21,805 nt of DNA, from positions 1 through 21,805 of the forward strand of contig JAMQCK010000481.1 in assembly GCA_024196135.1 (NCBI GenBank), in the 5' to 3' direction. The notes under the pieces were generated by a model, which ran no database searches, was not told the origin of the DNA, and saw only the letters and a program-made list of their open reading frames with translations. Position 1 is the stretch's first letter. Each line of letters opens with the position of its first letter. The position numbers were made by a program, and so were the translations under genes. Below are positions 21,199 to 21,805 of this stretch, piece by piece. The stretch is from Pleurotus ostreatus/Saccharomyces cerevisiae fusant. Lineage: Eukaryota > Opisthokonta.

Positions 21199-21805
21199 AT
21201 GGGCATAGGCCTCCCCCAGTCGGACGTCTTCCGTCCCCGCCTCCCCCTCGATCCGTTCGATGGCGTCGACCTCAGCGAGCCCTGGGTCCTCGACCCCGCC
21301 GCGCTAGCAGTCCATGCACTGCGTCTGCGCCGCGATGTCATTCTCGCCCTCGGCGGTGCGTCGCCCTACATCTTGCCTTGACACCAAACTGACATCCCGG
21401 GCAGCGCCGAAGACGGAGGAGCTGCTCGCGCTACTCACCGCGCAGACCCTCTCCTGTTCGCTTCTCCTCGTCGTCACGCACGAACCACCTGACATCGACT
21501 TTGACGCCCCCTTCGGCCCGACCGTGCGCGTACTGCGCCTCGGGCGCGCCCTCTCCTCGGAGGACGCGGGCGAGCTCTGCCTCGTCAGCGTCCTCGAGCA
21601 CGCCGAGACGATCGCCCGCCAATGGCGCGCACAACCGGACTGCATACCGGCCGGTATGCGGCGATATGCTGTCCTTAGCGCGGACGAGGACGGCGAGTTT
21701 TCGGTACTCGAAGAGCACGCGGACAGCCCGGCCTCATCTCTATACCATGGTCAGGCGCCACACTCTGTATCCGCGGCCCCAGCGCGCCGGCACTCCCTCC
21801 TCACC
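21199..21805 (+). CDS. Unrecognised protein, 5' part only
   Basis: Exon 1 is 21199-21355 and exon 2 runs from 21405 past the right edge, with a 49-nt intron (21356-21404) ending GGGCAG. The reading frame stays open for about 185 codons. The start is strong (CACCACCATGGGC). The protein begins MGIGLPQSDVFRPRLPLDPF. It then has hydrophobic strand-helix alternation around RRDVILALGAPKTEELLALL and SCSLLLVVTHEPPDIDF, then VRVLRLGRALSSEDAGELCL and SVLEHAETIARQW. This looks like an alpha/beta fold, but no catalytic or nucleotide-binding motif is clear. From about residue 165 it becomes Ser/Ala-rich. There is no signal peptide. I cannot name it. It is partial at the window end. Confidence 0.75.

Overview
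The window looks like gene-dense nuclear DNA from a filamentous basidiomycete, probably an Agaricomycete. Coding DNA is GC-rich. Nearly every gene is split by very short introns (about 46-72 nt) with GTRNGY-type donors, CTRAY branch points and mostly YAG acceptors. Both tRNAs carry a small intron after position 37. Placement nearer the Polyporales is only an impression from the family of multi-pass membrane proteins at 15.3-18.6 kb.

Layout: (1) 58-2615 (+), a Ser/Pro-rich protein of unknown function, possibly running off the left edge. (2) 3286-3370 (-), intron-containing tRNA-Pro(AGG). (3) 3611-7874 (+), a 19-exon GH35 beta-galactosidase with an N-terminal membrane anchor and a 5-nt micro-exon. 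(4) 8152-10227 (+), an Avt1-type vacuolar amino-acid transporter. (5) 10684-11609 (-), translation initiation factor eIF3 subunit k. (6) 11721-13197 (+), a WDR5/Swd3 WD40 protein of histone H3K4 methyltransferase complexes, head-to-head with eIF3k across 111 bp. (7) 13494-14803 (+), a five-unit polyubiquitin gene behind a clear TATA box. (8) 15035-15125 (+), intron-containing tRNA-Ala(AGC). (9) 15288 to about 17.8 kb (-), a multi-pass membrane protein of unknown function, followed upstream at 18175-18664 by a decayed tandem copy. (10) About 18.7-21.2 kb, no gene I can support, but several short tandem duplications. (11) 21199 to the right edge (+), the start of an unrecognised gene.

The genes do not form an operon-like or biosynthetic cluster. 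Most are housekeeping functions (translation, ubiquitin, chromatin, vacuolar transport, tRNA) beside a secretory-pathway beta-galactosidase. I found no transposase, reverse transcriptase, CRISPR array or defence system. The items most worth a second look are the 5-nt micro-exon in the GH35 gene, the intron present at the same codon in only some ubiquitin units, a frame-preserving intron that hides inside an open frame of the first gene, and the membrane-protein tandem copy that seems to have lost its middle and gained a frameshift.

Exon models were made by reading splice signals and protein continuity by eye. Each complete model closes to a whole number of codons, which supports the junctions. 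No transcript evidence or database search was available.
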